Under the pieces are notes generated by a model that was given only the letters and a program-made list of their open reading frames with translations, was not told where the DNA came from and ran no database searches. Shown in pieces: positions 9,155-17,643 of a stretch of DNA of 64,000 nucleotides; position 1 is the first letter of the stretch, and each line of letters starts with the position of its first letter. Source of the stretch: Mesonia profundi (GTDB lineage Bacteria; Bacteroidota; Bacteroidia; Flavobacteriales; Flavobacteriaceae); contig NZ_JAVHUL010000008.1 of the NCBI RefSeq assembly GCF_031085155.1, forward strand, positions 1-64,000. The letters are read 5' to 3'. A program made the position numbers and the translations under genes.

Positions 9155-10708
9155 ATGGAGAAAGTAAAACAAAGTCGAGCATATTCTGCACCAAAAAGTA
9201 ATATTATTCAGTTAGAGAAGGGAAAACTTCCTCCGCAAGCGGTTGAATTAGAGGAGGTTGTAATTGGAGCGATGATGATCGATAAAAAAGGGGTAGATGA
9301 AGTGATCGACATCTTACACCCCGATGTTTTCTATAAAGACGCTCATAAATACATCTTCGAAGCGATCTTTCAACTCTTTGAAAATAGCGAACCAGTCGAC
9401 TTATTAACGGTTTCTAGTCAATTAAAGAAGGACGGAAAGTTAGAAGTGAGTGGAGGCGATTATTATTTGATTCAACTCACTCAAAAAGTGTCTTCTTCAG
9501 CACATATTGAATTTCATGCTAGGATTATTTTACAGAAATATATTCAGCGTAGCTTGATTAAAATCTCTAGTGAAATCATCGAAGATTCTTACGATGAAAG
9601 TACCGATGTTTTTGATTTATTGGATAAAGCAGAATCTAAACTCTATGAAGTAACCCAAGGAAATATTAAACGTTCTTCAGAAACCGCACAGAGTTTGGTG
9701 ATTCAAGCTAAAAAGCGAATTGAAGACATTTCTAATAAAGAAGGTTTAAGCGGAATCCCTTCAGGCTTTGATAAATTAGATCAGTTAACTTCGGGATGGC
9801 AGCCCAGCGATTTAATTATTGTGGCGGCAAGACCAGGTATGGGAAAAACAGCTTTGACCTTATCTATGGCGAGAAATATTGCGGTGGGTCAAAATATTCC
9901 GGTGGCTTTCTTCTCTTGTGAGATGTCTTCGGTACAATTAATCACCCGTTTAATTTCTTCGGAAACCGGACTTTCTTCAGAAAAATTAAGAACCGGAAAC
10001 CTAGAAACTCACGAGTGGGAACAGCTGAACGTAAAAGTAAAAGGTTTAGAGAAAGCCCCTTTATTTATTGATGATACGCCATCGCTTTCCATTTTCGATT
10101 TACGTGCAAAAGCAAGACGTTTGGCTTCTCAACACGGGATTAAACTTATCGTGATTGATTACTTACAGTTGATGACCGCAGGAGGTTCGCAAAAAGGAGG
10201 AAATAGGGAACAAGAAATTTCGACGATTTCACGTAACCTAAAAGCCTTAGCGAAAGAATTAAATGTTCCCGTAATCGCACTTTCCCAGCTATCGCGTGCA
10301 GTAGAAACAAGAGGAGGGAGCAAACGTCCTTTACTTTCAGATTTAAGGGAATCTGGAGCGATCGAGCAGGATGCCGATATTGTATCGTTTATTTACCGAC
10401 CAGAATATTACAAAATTGATGAGTGGGATGATGACGAACAATCGCCAACCGAGGGACAAGCCGAGTTTATTATTGCCAAGCACCGTAATGGTGGTTTGGA
10501 GAGCATTCGCCTTAAATTTATTGGTAATCTTGGTAAGTTTGATAACTTAGACCAGTTTGATTATCCTTCAGAGATTCCTTCTAAGATGAATCAAGATGAT
10601 AATGATAAAGAAGGTTTTGATCCACAAAATTTCCCTTCCGCAGAAGATGCTTTTGGTTCTTCGTCGCCTAATTTAAAGCAAAGCGGGGAAGATGATGTGC
10701 CTTTTTAA
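9155..10708 (+). CDS. dnaB: Replicative DNA helicase DnaB
   Basis: A 517-residue hexameric helicase. The N-terminal DnaB domain (about 25-130) begins PPQAVELEEVVIGAMM. The RecA-like motor has Walker A ARPGMGKTA, VIDYLQLM as Walker B, LSQLSRAVE and the arginine-finger region DLRESGAIEQDADIV. The C-terminal tail is acidic and low-complexity, ending EDDVPF, which resembles an SSB-type acidic tail. No intein is present. A TACATTCG -7-like element (9143-9150) precedes the ATG. It unwinds DNA at the fork and loads primase. Confidence 0.97.
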   Translation: MEKVKQSRAYSAPKSNIIQLEKGKLPPQAVELEEVVIGAMMIDKKGVDEVIDILHPDVFYKDAHKYIFEAIFQLFENSEPVDLLTVSSQLKKDGKLEVSGGDYYLIQLTQKVSSSAHIEFHARIILQKYIQRSLIKISSEIIEDSYDESTDVFDLLDKAESKLYEVTQGNIKRSSETAQSLVIQAKKRIEDISNKEGLSGIPSGFDKLDQLTSGWQPSDLIIVAARPGMGKTALTLSMARNIAVGQNIPVAFFSCEMSSVQLITRLISSETGLSSEKLRTGNLETHEWEQLNVKVKGLEKAPLFIDDTPSLSIFDLRAKARRLASQHGIKLIVIDYLQLMTAGGSQKGGNREQEISTISRNLKALAKELNVPVIALSQLSRAVETRGGSKRPLLSDLRESGAIEQDADIVSFIYRPEYYKIDEWDDDEQSPTEGQAEFIIAKHRNGGLESIRLKFIGNLGKFDNLDQFDYPSEIPSKMNQDDNDKEGFDPQNFPSAEDAFGSSSPNLKQSGEDDVPF

Positions 10709-10756
10709 AAAGACACTTTATGTCTAGATTTCTAAATAATAATACTTATTTTTCTT

Positions 10757-10795
10757 TAGTGTCCGGTTAAAAATTATGTAAAGTGGGTGAGTCCT
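10757..10795 (+). other. Possible solo insertion-sequence end
   Basis: The segment reads TAGTGTCCGGTTAAAAATT followed by ATGTAAAGTGGGTG. It resembles, from memory, the terminal sequence of some Bacteroidota insertion sequences. No transposase or second end is nearby, so at most it is a remnant. The call is weak. Confidence 0.2.
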
Positions 10796-10843
10796 TTATA
10801 TTTATGAAATCCAACAAGATTTTAAAATAGATGTCTTGCATTT

Positions 10844-10972
10844 TTGAAAATGATTTTATCGAGAGTGAGAGCGTATTTTTATATTAAAAGACTCCTGTTT
10901 ATCAATTAGTTACAATTAAGTCTTGATTCTTGGTTCTAAAAGCGTAGGGTCTTGGTTCTTTATTGTACAATA
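10844..10972 (+). repeat. Dispersed repeat family B, copy 2
   Basis: The fullest copy with 49541-49655. It begins TTGAAAATGATTTTATC, then has CTCCTGTTTATCAATTAG, TACAATTAAGTCTTG and repeated TTGGTTCT motifs, ending GGTTCTTTATTG. It lies after dnaB and ends 17 bases before the next gene, so it may form part of that gene's leader. Confidence 0.78.
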
Positions 10973-10988
10973 ATGCTTATTTTTAGGT

Positions 10989-12251
10989 ATGAAGAAAATA
11001 CTTTTATTAGCCTTTGTGAGCTTGTTTTTTTCGATGGAATCTTTCGCGTCTTACGTGTTGATTCCTATGGATGCCGAGACACAGAAAAATCACCTTAAAG
11101 CATACGGAATTACCTATTGGATTCTCGCCAAGCAACAAAAGGTAAAGTGGCTACTCAATTATAGAGGAGGTTCTTTTTTAATGTCTGATACCGATGCTTT
11201 ACGGAAAGAATGTCAGATTCGCGGCGTTTCATTTGAGTTGCTGAGTGACGCTAAAGCGGAATCGATTTTAGCTCAAATTGAAAGTCCGTCTCAAAATATG
11301 GACGCAGTCGTGCTAGAGAAAGCCCCAAAAATTGCAGTTTACTCTCCGAGTGGAAATGCACCTTGGGATGATGCAGTCACCATGGTACTTACTTATGCCG
11401 AAATTCCTTATGAAACCATTTATGACAAAGAAGTTTTGGAAGATGAGCTGTTGTTGTATGATTGGTTGCACTTGCACCATGAAGATTTTACAGGTCAATA
11501 TGGGAAGTTTTACAAGCGTTATCGAGCAACCCCTTGGTATATTGAAGAAAAGAAAAATGCTGAAAATCTAACTAAAGAATTAGGCTACCAAAAAGTATCT
11601 GAAGAGAAATTAGACGTCGCTTTAAAAATTAGAAATTATGTAGTGGGAGGCGGATTCATGTTTGCGATGTGTAGCGCTACCGATAGTTTTGATATCGCCC
11701 TTTCTGCAGAAGACGTAGATATTTGTGAACCTATGTTTGATGGTGATGCCAGCGATCCTGGTTATCAAAGCAAGATAGATTTCTCGAAGACCTTTGCATT
11801 TACCGATTTTATACTGGAAAGAAGTCCGATGGTTTATGAGTTTTCCTCTATAGATATGACGACCAAGCGAAATATTCCTAGAGAAATCGATTACTTTACG
11901 TTAATGAATTTTTCTGCTAAATGGGACCCTGTGCCTACGATGCTTTGTCAAAACCATACCTCTTTAGTAAAAGGCTTTATGGGACAAACTACTTCTTTTG
12001 ACAGGCAAACCATTAAAGCTAATGTTTTGGTGATGGGAGAAAATAAAGCCAATCAAGAAGCCAGGTACATCCACGGAATTAAAGGAAAAGGTTTTTTTAC
12101 CTTTTATGGCGGGCACGATCCAGAAGATTACCAGCATAAAGTAGGAGACCCCAAGACCGAGCTTTCGCTTCATCCTACTTCCCCAGGCTACCGACTTATT
12201 TTAAATAATGTTTTATTTCCTGCAGCAAAAAAGAAGAAGCAGAAAACCTAG
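10989..12251 (+). CDS. Secreted glutamine-amidotransferase-fold protein, function unknown
   Basis: A 420-residue protein with a Sec signal peptide (MKKILLLAFVSLFFSMESFAS). Residues 110-390 look like a class I amidotransferase or ThuA-like fold: KIAVYSPSG, DWLHLHHEDFTG, then the elbow-like GGGFMFAMCSATDSFD, and the late histidine motifs GHDPEDYQH and LHPTSPGYR. Homologues next to dnaB in Flavobacteriaceae are, as I recall, often labelled asparagine synthetase B. No N-terminal nucleophile cysteine or synthetase P-loop motif is visible, so that label looks wrong. A periplasmic role is implied by the signal peptide. Confidence 0.7.
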   Translation: MKKILLLAFVSLFFSMESFASYVLIPMDAETQKNHLKAYGITYWILAKQQKVKWLLNYRGGSFLMSDTDALRKECQIRGVSFELLSDAKAESILAQIESPSQNMDAVVLEKAPKIAVYSPSGNAPWDDAVTMVLTYAEIPYETIYDKEVLEDELLLYDWLHLHHEDFTGQYGKFYKRYRATPWYIEEKKNAENLTKELGYQKVSEEKLDVALKIRNYVVGGGFMFAMCSATDSFDIALSAEDVDICEPMFDGDASDPGYQSKIDFSKTFAFTDFILERSPMVYEFSSIDMTTKRNIPREIDYFTLMNFSAKWDPVPTMLCQNHTSLVKGFMGQTTSFDRQTIKANVLVMGENKANQEARYIHGIKGKGFFTFYGGHDPEDYQHKVGDPKTELSLHPTSPGYRLILNNVLFPAAKKKKQKT

Positions 12252-12279
12252 ATTTTAATTAAGTTCAGCTTCTATGATC

Positions 12280-13248
12280 TTAATCAGACTTCGCAGGTAT
12301 TTTATAGAATTCTTTATCGGGTAAGACTAGAATCTCTACGCGTCTATTTTTCTGCTTATTTTTTTCAGAATTATTTTCTACAATAGGTTCACGTTCCCCG
12401 TATGATTCTGCTTTGTAGGTGTATTCTCCCTTTCCTTCTAAGATTTGATGCAGGTAAGATTCTACAGCTTTCGCCCGATTCATTCCCAACGTATAATTAT
12501 AGGCATCATCAGCATCGCTATCGGTATGACCAGAGATGATGATTTCGGCTTTGGGAATTTGAACTATAACGTCTTTAAATTCTTCTAGTTTTTCTAAAGC
12601 GGTTTGTTTTAAATCGTACTTATCGGTATCAAACAACAAATTGGCTTCCACATTAAGCTTTAAAACAGCTCCTACAGTTCCAATGGCATCTATGTCGGCT
12701 CCGGCAGTAGGGCCGCTACAAAAGGAAGCTAAATCGGTTATCCGAACATAATAATAAATCGCTTCTTCTTCCTTGGGAATGTTAGCACGAACAATATCTA
12801 TGGCAGAATTGCCACCATCTACTCTCCCAATATTGATCCATTTTTTATTATCACTAGAAATCTCTACTTTAAAAGATTCAATAGAAGGTCCTATTTCGAA
12901 GAAGTATAAATCCGGTCCCTCTATATCAATAAAACCATTGTCTTTAAAAACAGCAGTCATTTGTCCTTGACAGCCTAGAGAAACGTAAGATTGGTCTAAA
13001 TACTTTTCATAATCAGGTTCTCCTATGGCCGCTAAGGGGTCGCTATATTTGGGTAAAGCTTTTGGGTTTCCTTCTTTAAAATCGATGATGGTATCGGCAA
13101 AGGATACATTACCTAAGGGGATAAAAACTTCTGAATGGTCTTTTAAACGGTAGTACTTCTTAAACTTGATTAAGTTGACAGAGATTTGGGCACTAGCAGT
13201 CAAGGCAATCAAAAAGATAGGAATAATAAATAGAATGGATTTGCGCAT
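12280..13248 (-). CDS. OmpA-family outer-membrane protein
   Basis: A 322-residue protein. It has a signal peptide (MRKSILFIIPIFLIALTASA) and a central beta-sandwich resembling a discoidin/F5-F8 type domain (EISSDNKKWINIGRVDGG, YYYVRITDLA). A C-terminal OmpA peptidoglycan-binding domain follows from about residue 200 (LLFDTDKYDLKQTALEKL, IISGHTDSDADDAYN, NRAKAVESYL, KNRRVEILV). It probably links the outer membrane to peptidoglycan. It converges with the preceding + strand gene. The OmpA domain is certain; the ligand of the central domain is unknown. Confidence 0.88.
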   Translation of the reverse strand: MRKSILFIIPIFLIALTASAQISVNLIKFKKYYRLKDHSEVFIPLGNVSFADTIIDFKEGNPKALPKYSDPLAAIGEPDYEKYLDQSYVSLGCQGQMTAVFKDNGFIDIEGPDLYFFEIGPSIESFKVEISSDNKKWINIGRVDGGNSAIDIVRANIPKEEEAIYYYVRITDLASFCSGPTAGADIDAIGTVGAVLKLNVEANLLFDTDKYDLKQTALEKLEEFKDVIVQIPKAEIIISGHTDSDADDAYNYTLGMNRAKAVESYLHQILEGKGEYTYKAESYGEREPIVENNSEKNKQKNRRVEILVLPDKEFYKIPAKSD

Positions 13249-13389
13249 ATATAAAGATCATTGATGTCTAGCCAAGGCTAACGAATAAACAATTTAAATA
13301 TGTTTTGATAAGTTAAAAAATGAAAATAGAAAATTACGCCAATAAGAATTAGTAAAAAAGATTACTAGCGACACTTCTGTATAAAAGTA

Positions 13390-13420
13390 AAAAAACCTTC
13401 TCTTTTAGAGAAGGTTTTTA
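13390..13420 (-). terminator. Terminator after rplT
   Basis: Stem AAAAACCTTCTC pairs with GAGAAGGTTTTT across TTTTA, just after the rplT stop codon on the minus strand. It ends the thrS-infC-rpmI-rplT operon. Confidence 0.88.
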
Positions 13421-13448
13421 ATATAAGAGAGACAAATGGGTTGCAAAT

Positions 13449-13793
13449 TTATTTTACTTTCTCAATTACGGCTTTAAAAGCCTCTGGGTGGTTCATCGCT
13501 AAATCGGCTAAAACCTTACGGTTTAATTCGATTCCACTAGCTTTCGCTTTTCCCATAAATTGAGAATATGACATTCCGTGCATACGAGCACCAGCATTAA
13601 TACGGGTAATCCATAAAGTACGGAAGTTTCTTTTCTTTGCTTTACGGTCTCTATAAGCATATAACATTGCTTTGTCCACCGCGTTTTTTGCTACTGTCCA
13701 AACGTTTTTACGACGTCCAAAGTAACCTTTTGCTTGCTTCATCACCTTTTTTCTTCTGGCTCTTGAAGCTACTGAATTTACTGATCTTGGCAT
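13449..13793 (-). CDS. rplT: 50S ribosomal protein bL20
   Basis: A 114-residue basic protein matching bL20 ([50 protein letters not shown]). It binds 23S rRNA early in 50S assembly. In other bacteria bL20 also represses its own operon, but the Bacteroidota leader mechanism is unknown. It is last in the thrS-infC-rpmI-rplT cluster. Confidence 0.98.
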   Translation of the reverse strand: MPRSVNSVASRARRKKVMKQAKGYFGRRKNVWTVAKNAVDKAMLYAYRDRKAKKRNFRTLWITRINAGARMHGMSYSQFMGKAKASGIELNRKVLADLAMNHPEAFKAVIEKVK

Positions 13794-13894
13794 AATCTTA
13801 TTGTTTTTGTAGTAGGCGATTCATGGTTAAGATGAATTCTTTGTAAGGCCTAACTCCAGGGTTATTAAATTGGTTTAACCAATTAAACGAACAA

Positions 13895-14092
13895 TTACTT
13901 TAAACGTAATTGAAGTTTAATGTTATTCTCATCTGCTTTATGTACTAAAGTAGAATGAGTTAATGCAAGCTTACGTTTTTTAGACTTCTTGGTTAAGATA
14001 TGACTTTTAAACGCGTGCTTTCTTTTAATCTTTCCAGTACCTGTAAGCTTAAAACGCTTTTTAGCACTAGATTTGGTTTTCATTTTAGGCAT
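13895..14092 (-). CDS. rpmI: 50S ribosomal protein bL35
   Basis: A 65-residue strongly basic protein matching bL35 ([37 protein letters not shown]). It lies between infC and rplT, the usual order. The 101-base gap to rplT is larger than the 55-base gap to infC and could hold a control site, but no clear hairpin was recognised. Confidence 0.97.
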   Translation of the reverse strand: MPKMKTKSSAKKRFKLTGTGKIKRKHAFKSHILTKKSKKRKLALTHSTLVHKADENNIKLQLRLK

Positions 14093-14147
14093 AATATCCT
14101 TAGGTTTTATTTATCTCTCTATATAATCTTGACTTCTACTTTAGAAG

Positions 14148-14705
14148 TTATTTTGCTTTTTTAGGAGCGATGAACATCGTCATACGCTTCCCTTCTAATT
14201 TAGGCATTTGTTCTACTTTACCAACTTCCTCTAAATCTTGAGCTAAACGAAGTAATAAAATTTCTCCTTGATCTTTAAATACAATAGAACGCCCTTTAAA
14301 GAAAACATATGCTTTAAGTTTTGCGCCTTCTTCTAAGAATTTTTTTCCGTGATTCTTCTTAAATTCATAATCATGGTCATCTGTATTAGGACCAAAACGA
14401 ATTTCTTTAACCACCACTTTAGAAGCTTTTGCCTTTAAACTCTTTTCTCTTTTCTTTTGTTCGTAAAGGAATTTCTTATAATCCATTGCTTTTGCAACGG
14501 GTGGTTTAGCATTTGGCGAAATTTCTACCAAATCTACACCCAATTCTTCAGCCAGGGCTAATGCTTTCTTAATGGGATATACTCCCATTTCTACATTATC
14601 ACCGACTAAACGAACTTCTTCTGCGCGAATTTTTCCGTTAATTCTATGCGGATCTTCCTTAATTTCTCTTAAAGGTTTTCTGGATCTTTTTCTACGTATT
14701 GCTAT
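14148..14705 (-). CDS. infC: Translation initiation factor IF-3, AUA start
   Basis: IF-3 of 185 residues when extended upstream of the first ATG (14588). The frame stays open for 39 more codons and encodes family-typical sequence: [20 protein letters not shown], then [16 protein letters not shown]. No ATG, GTG or TTG fits the family N-terminus. The codon before AIRR, at 14703-14705, is ATA, giving the familiar flavobacterial MAIR opening. infC usually starts with a rare codon (AUU in E. coli) so that IF-3 can repress itself. The gap to thrS is 17 bases, with no Shine-Dalgarno sequence. The gene is certain; the exact start is likely but unproven. Confidence 0.88.
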   Translation of the reverse strand: MAIRRKRSRKPLREIKEDPHRINGKIRAEEVRLVGDNVEMGVYPIKKALALAEELGVDLVEISPNAKPPVAKAMDYKKFLYEQKKREKSLKAKASKVVVKEIRFGPNTDDHDYEFKKNHGKKFLEEGAKLKAYVFFKGRSIVFKDQGEILLLRLAQDLEEVGKVEQMPKLEGKRMTMFIAPKKAK

Positions 14706-14722
14706 GGCTCTATAATTTTAAA

Positions 14723-16669
14723 TTAAACTTCAAATGTTTTTAGGGTAGAAGCAATTTCCCCTTTTATGATTTCGGCAAATTTTTCTACGCTCATGGCGCC
14801 TAAATCTTCGCCCCCATGTTTACGTACAGAAACTGTGCCGTCTTTTTCTTCTTGTTCTCCTACAATCAACATAAATGGGAGTTTATCCATTTCGGCTTCC
14901 CGAATCTTTTTACCCATCGTTTCGCTTCTGTCATCGATACGGGCGCGAATTTCGTTATTTTCTAGCAAATTTAAAACTTTTTGGGTATATTTTTCGTACT
15001 TCTCACTTAAAGACAAGATAATAGCCTGCTCAGGCATCAACCAAAGTGGGAAATTTCCTCCCGTATGTTCTAATAGAATAGCGATAAAACGTTCCATACT
15101 TCCAAAAGGCGCACGGTGAATCATCACAGGTCTGTGAAGTTCATTGTCACTCCCTTTATAAGTAAGTTCAAAGCGCTCTGGTAAGTTATAATCTACCTGA
15201 ATTGTTCCTAATTGCCAGCTTCTGCCTAAAGCATCCTTCACCATAAAATCTAGTTTAGGACCGTAAAATGCAGCTTCGCCAGTTTCTACTACATAATTGA
15301 GTTCTTTTTCTTGAGTTGCATTAAGAATGGCTTTTTCTGCCTTCTCCCAATTCTCATCAGAACCAATATATTTTTCTTTATTCTCTGGATCTCTTAACGA
15401 AACCTGCGCGGTAAAGTTTTCAAAACCTAAAGAACCAAAAACGTATAATACCAAATCGATTACTTTCTTGAACTCCTCATCTAATTGGTCTGGAGTACAA
15501 AAAATATGTGCATCATCTTGTGTAAACCCACGAACACGAGTTAAACCGTGTAATTCGCCACTTTGCTCATAACGGTAAACCGTACCAAATTCAGCAAAAC
15601 GCTTTGGTAAATCTTTATACGACCAAGGAGAAGCATTGTAAATCTCACAGTGATGCGGACAGTTCATCGGTTTTAATAAAAACTCTTCTCCTTCGTGTGG
15701 AGTTTTGATAGGCTGAAAGCTGTCTTCTCCATATTTTGCATAGTGTCCCGAAGTTTCATAAAGTTCCTTCTGACCAATATGCGGAGTAACCACCATTTCA
15801 TAACCTGCCTTCTTTTGCGCTTTTTTTAAGAAATCCTCTAAGCGCTCGCGCAAAGCAGCTCCTCTAGGTAGCCATAATGGCAGACCCTGACCTACTTTTT
15901 GAGAAAAGGTAAAGAGTTGTAATTCTTTTCCTAGTTTTCTATGATCTCTTTTCTTCGCTTCTTCAAGAAGCTCTAAATATTCTTTTAATTCTTTTTGCTT
16001 GGGAAATGAAATTCCATAAACTCGGGTAAGTTGAGGGTTATTTTCATCACCTCGCCAATAAGCTCCGGCAACGCTCATCACTTTTACAGCCTTAATAATT
16101 CCGGTGTTGGGAATGTGGCCACCACGACATAAATCTGAAAAGGAATCGTGATCACAAAAAGTAATCTCTCCATCGGTTAAATTTTCTATTAATTCAACTT
16201 TAAAAGGGTTGTCTTCTTTTTTGTAGAAGGCTAAGGCATCATCTTTAGAAACCTCACGCATAGAAAACTCATGTTTTCCACGAGATATTTCGATCATTTT
16301 ATCTTCAATCTTCTTAAAATCATTGTCAGATATTTTATCCTCGCCAAAATCTACATCATAATAGAAGCCATTGTCAATGGCAGGACCAATGGTAAGTTTG
16401 GCACCTGGATATAATTCTTGAATAGCTTGCGCCAAAACGTGGGCAGAACTGTGCCAAAAGGCTTTCTTGCCTTGGTCGTCCTTCCATGTGTATAAAATTA
16501 AGGAACCATCTTGAGATAATGAAGTTTTGGTTTCAACAGTGGTGCCGTTAAAACTAGCTGAAATTACATTTCTCGCTAAACCTTCACTAATGCTCTTGGC
16601 CACATCTAAAACTGTAGTGCCACTCTCAAATTCTTTTATACTGCCGTCTGGTAAAGTTATCTTAATCAT
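14723..16669 (-). CDS. thrS: Threonine--tRNA ligase
   Basis: A 648-residue class II synthetase. The TGS domain is first ([20 protein letters not shown]), then the editing domain with [11 protein letters not shown], then the core with GGHIPNTG, motif 2 around [20 protein letters not shown] and motif 3 [21 protein letters not shown] carries the zinc-binding cysteine. The anticodon-binding domain closes the protein. It charges tRNA-Thr. It is the first gene of thrS-infC-rpmI-rplT and has a promoter at 16688-16717. No T-box leader is seen; the 5' gap is only 62 bases. Confidence 0.98.
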   Translation of the reverse strand: MIKITLPDGSIKEFESGTTVLDVAKSISEGLARNVISASFNGTTVETKTSLSQDGSLILYTWKDDQGKKAFWHSSAHVLAQAIQELYPGAKLTIGPAIDNGFYYDVDFGEDKISDNDFKKIEDKMIEISRGKHEFSMREVSKDDALAFYKKEDNPFKVELIENLTDGEITFCDHDSFSDLCRGGHIPNTGIIKAVKVMSVAGAYWRGDENNPQLTRVYGISFPKQKELKEYLELLEEAKKRDHRKLGKELQLFTFSQKVGQGLPLWLPRGAALRERLEDFLKKAQKKAGYEMVVTPHIGQKELYETSGHYAKYGEDSFQPIKTPHEGEEFLLKPMNCPHHCEIYNASPWSYKDLPKRFAEFGTVYRYEQSGELHGLTRVRGFTQDDAHIFCTPDQLDEEFKKVIDLVLYVFGSLGFENFTAQVSLRDPENKEKYIGSDENWEKAEKAILNATQEKELNYVVETGEAAFYGPKLDFMVKDALGRSWQLGTIQVDYNLPERFELTYKGSDNELHRPVMIHRAPFGSMERFIAILLEHTGGNFPLWLMPEQAIILSLSEKYEKYTQKVLNLLENNEIRARIDDRSETMGKKIREAEMDKLPFMLIVGEQEEKDGTVSVRKHGGEDLGAMSVEKFAEIIKGEIASTLKTFEV

Positions 16670-16687
16670 ATCAAAAATTTAATCTTG

Positions 16688-16717
16688 CAAAGATAAAGCT
16701 ATCTGCGGTCTTTACAA
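16688..16717 (-). promoter_or_regulatory. Promoter of the thrS-infC-rpmI-rplT operon
   Basis: On the minus strand TTG (16717-16715) and TATCTTTG (16695-16688) are 19 bases apart. The -7 element ends 18 bases before the thrS ATG. Confidence 0.65.
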
Positions 16718-16731
16718 TACTCTAAGTTTTA

Positions 16732-17553
16732 TTATTTTTTTATTTCTATGCTTCTGGTGGGAGCTGTAAAGAAATCTTTATTTCTTTTGGTAAAATTTAC
16801 ATTAGAAACCGTACCATTTCCAATAGGTTCCCCGTAAACTCCTTTCTCTTCACTCCAATTATAAAAAGTCCATTCTTTGGCAAAAGCAACTTGTTTGACG
16901 CTAAAATAGTTGTTGTATACAATCGCATGCGGATTTTCTTCCGCCGTAGCGAAATCTTCTCCAAGGGTAACAATGTAGGCTGCAGCTTTTAATAACTTCG
17001 TGTTTTGATCTGCATACACAATATACCAATCGTCTGGGGCGTCGCCCGTTTTTTCCGCAAATGTCAGCTTTGCAGTGTCATAAGAAATATCATCGATTTT
17101 TCTCTCCTGAAGTTCTTCCCACTGGGTGCCAGGATCTGTTAATTTAAAAGGTAAACTGAAGAAATAGGCCCAAGTGAACATATCAAATCTTGCTTTCTCA
17201 TAATTGTTTTCTTTTGGGAAAAGCGAAACCTTCTCGCCGTCATATATTAAAATACTACCATCACTTTTTTCAACTTTGATTTTACTAGAGTTGGTAAGCA
17301 TGGTGATTTTAGCCTTCATTTTTTCTTCTCCAAAGCTTAAGTCCAGATTAAACTGTACCATCTCTTGCTTCTTAAAGTTCGAAATCTGGTGACTTCTTTC
17401 TATCGATTTCGCAAATTTTACTTCGGGAGTGGATTCTTTTTTAGGCTCTTTTTTGGTGGTTTCTACAGATTTTTTGTTGGGAGTTTCTTTTTTTTCTTCT
17501 TGGCAGGCCAAGGTGAAAATTGAGATGCATAGAAGGAGAATAATTTTTTTCAT
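16732..17553 (-). CDS. Lipoprotein, DUF6503-like
   Basis: A 273-residue predicted lipoprotein. The signal peptide ends in the lipobox FTLAC, followed by a charged Lys/Glu-rich linker (about 20-45). The remainder is beta-rich and reminiscent of LolA-like or outer-membrane-lipoprotein-sorting folds: FNLDLSFGEEKMKAKITM, GSILIYDGEKV, WYIVYADQNTKLLKAA. The DUF6503 assignment is from memory of similar flavobacterial proteins. It may bind a lipid or lipoprotein, but this is inference. It stands between thrS and htpG on the same strand. Confidence 0.65.
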   Translation of the reverse strand: MKKIILLLCISIFTLACQEEKKETPNKKSVETTKKEPKKESTPEVKFAKSIERSHQISNFKKQEMVQFNLDLSFGEEKMKAKITMLTNSSKIKVEKSDGSILIYDGEKVSLFPKENNYEKARFDMFTWAYFFSLPFKLTDPGTQWEELQERKIDDISYDTAKLTFAEKTGDAPDDWYIVYADQNTKLLKAAAYIVTLGEDFATAEENPHAIVYNNYFSVKQVAFAKEWTFYNWSEEKGVYGEPIGNGTVSNVNFTKRNKDFFTAPTRSIEIKK

Positions 17554-17584
17554 AAGAGGATATTTCTGCTAAAATAATAAAATA

Positions 17585-17620
17585 AAAACCACCTTTCACA
17601 AGATTGCGAAGGTGGTTTTT
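17585..17620 (-). terminator. Terminator after htpG
   Basis: AAAACCACCTT pairs with AAGGTGGTTTT across a 13-base loop, directly after the htpG stop codon on the minus strand. Confidence 0.85.
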
Positions 17621-17643
17621 ACAAGTTTTATCTTTTCACTAAA

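Noticed and set aside
14148-14588. infC starting at the first ATG (14588)
   Set aside because: This would remove 39 residues that fit the IF-3 N-terminal domain. The AUA start at 14705 explains the sequence better.
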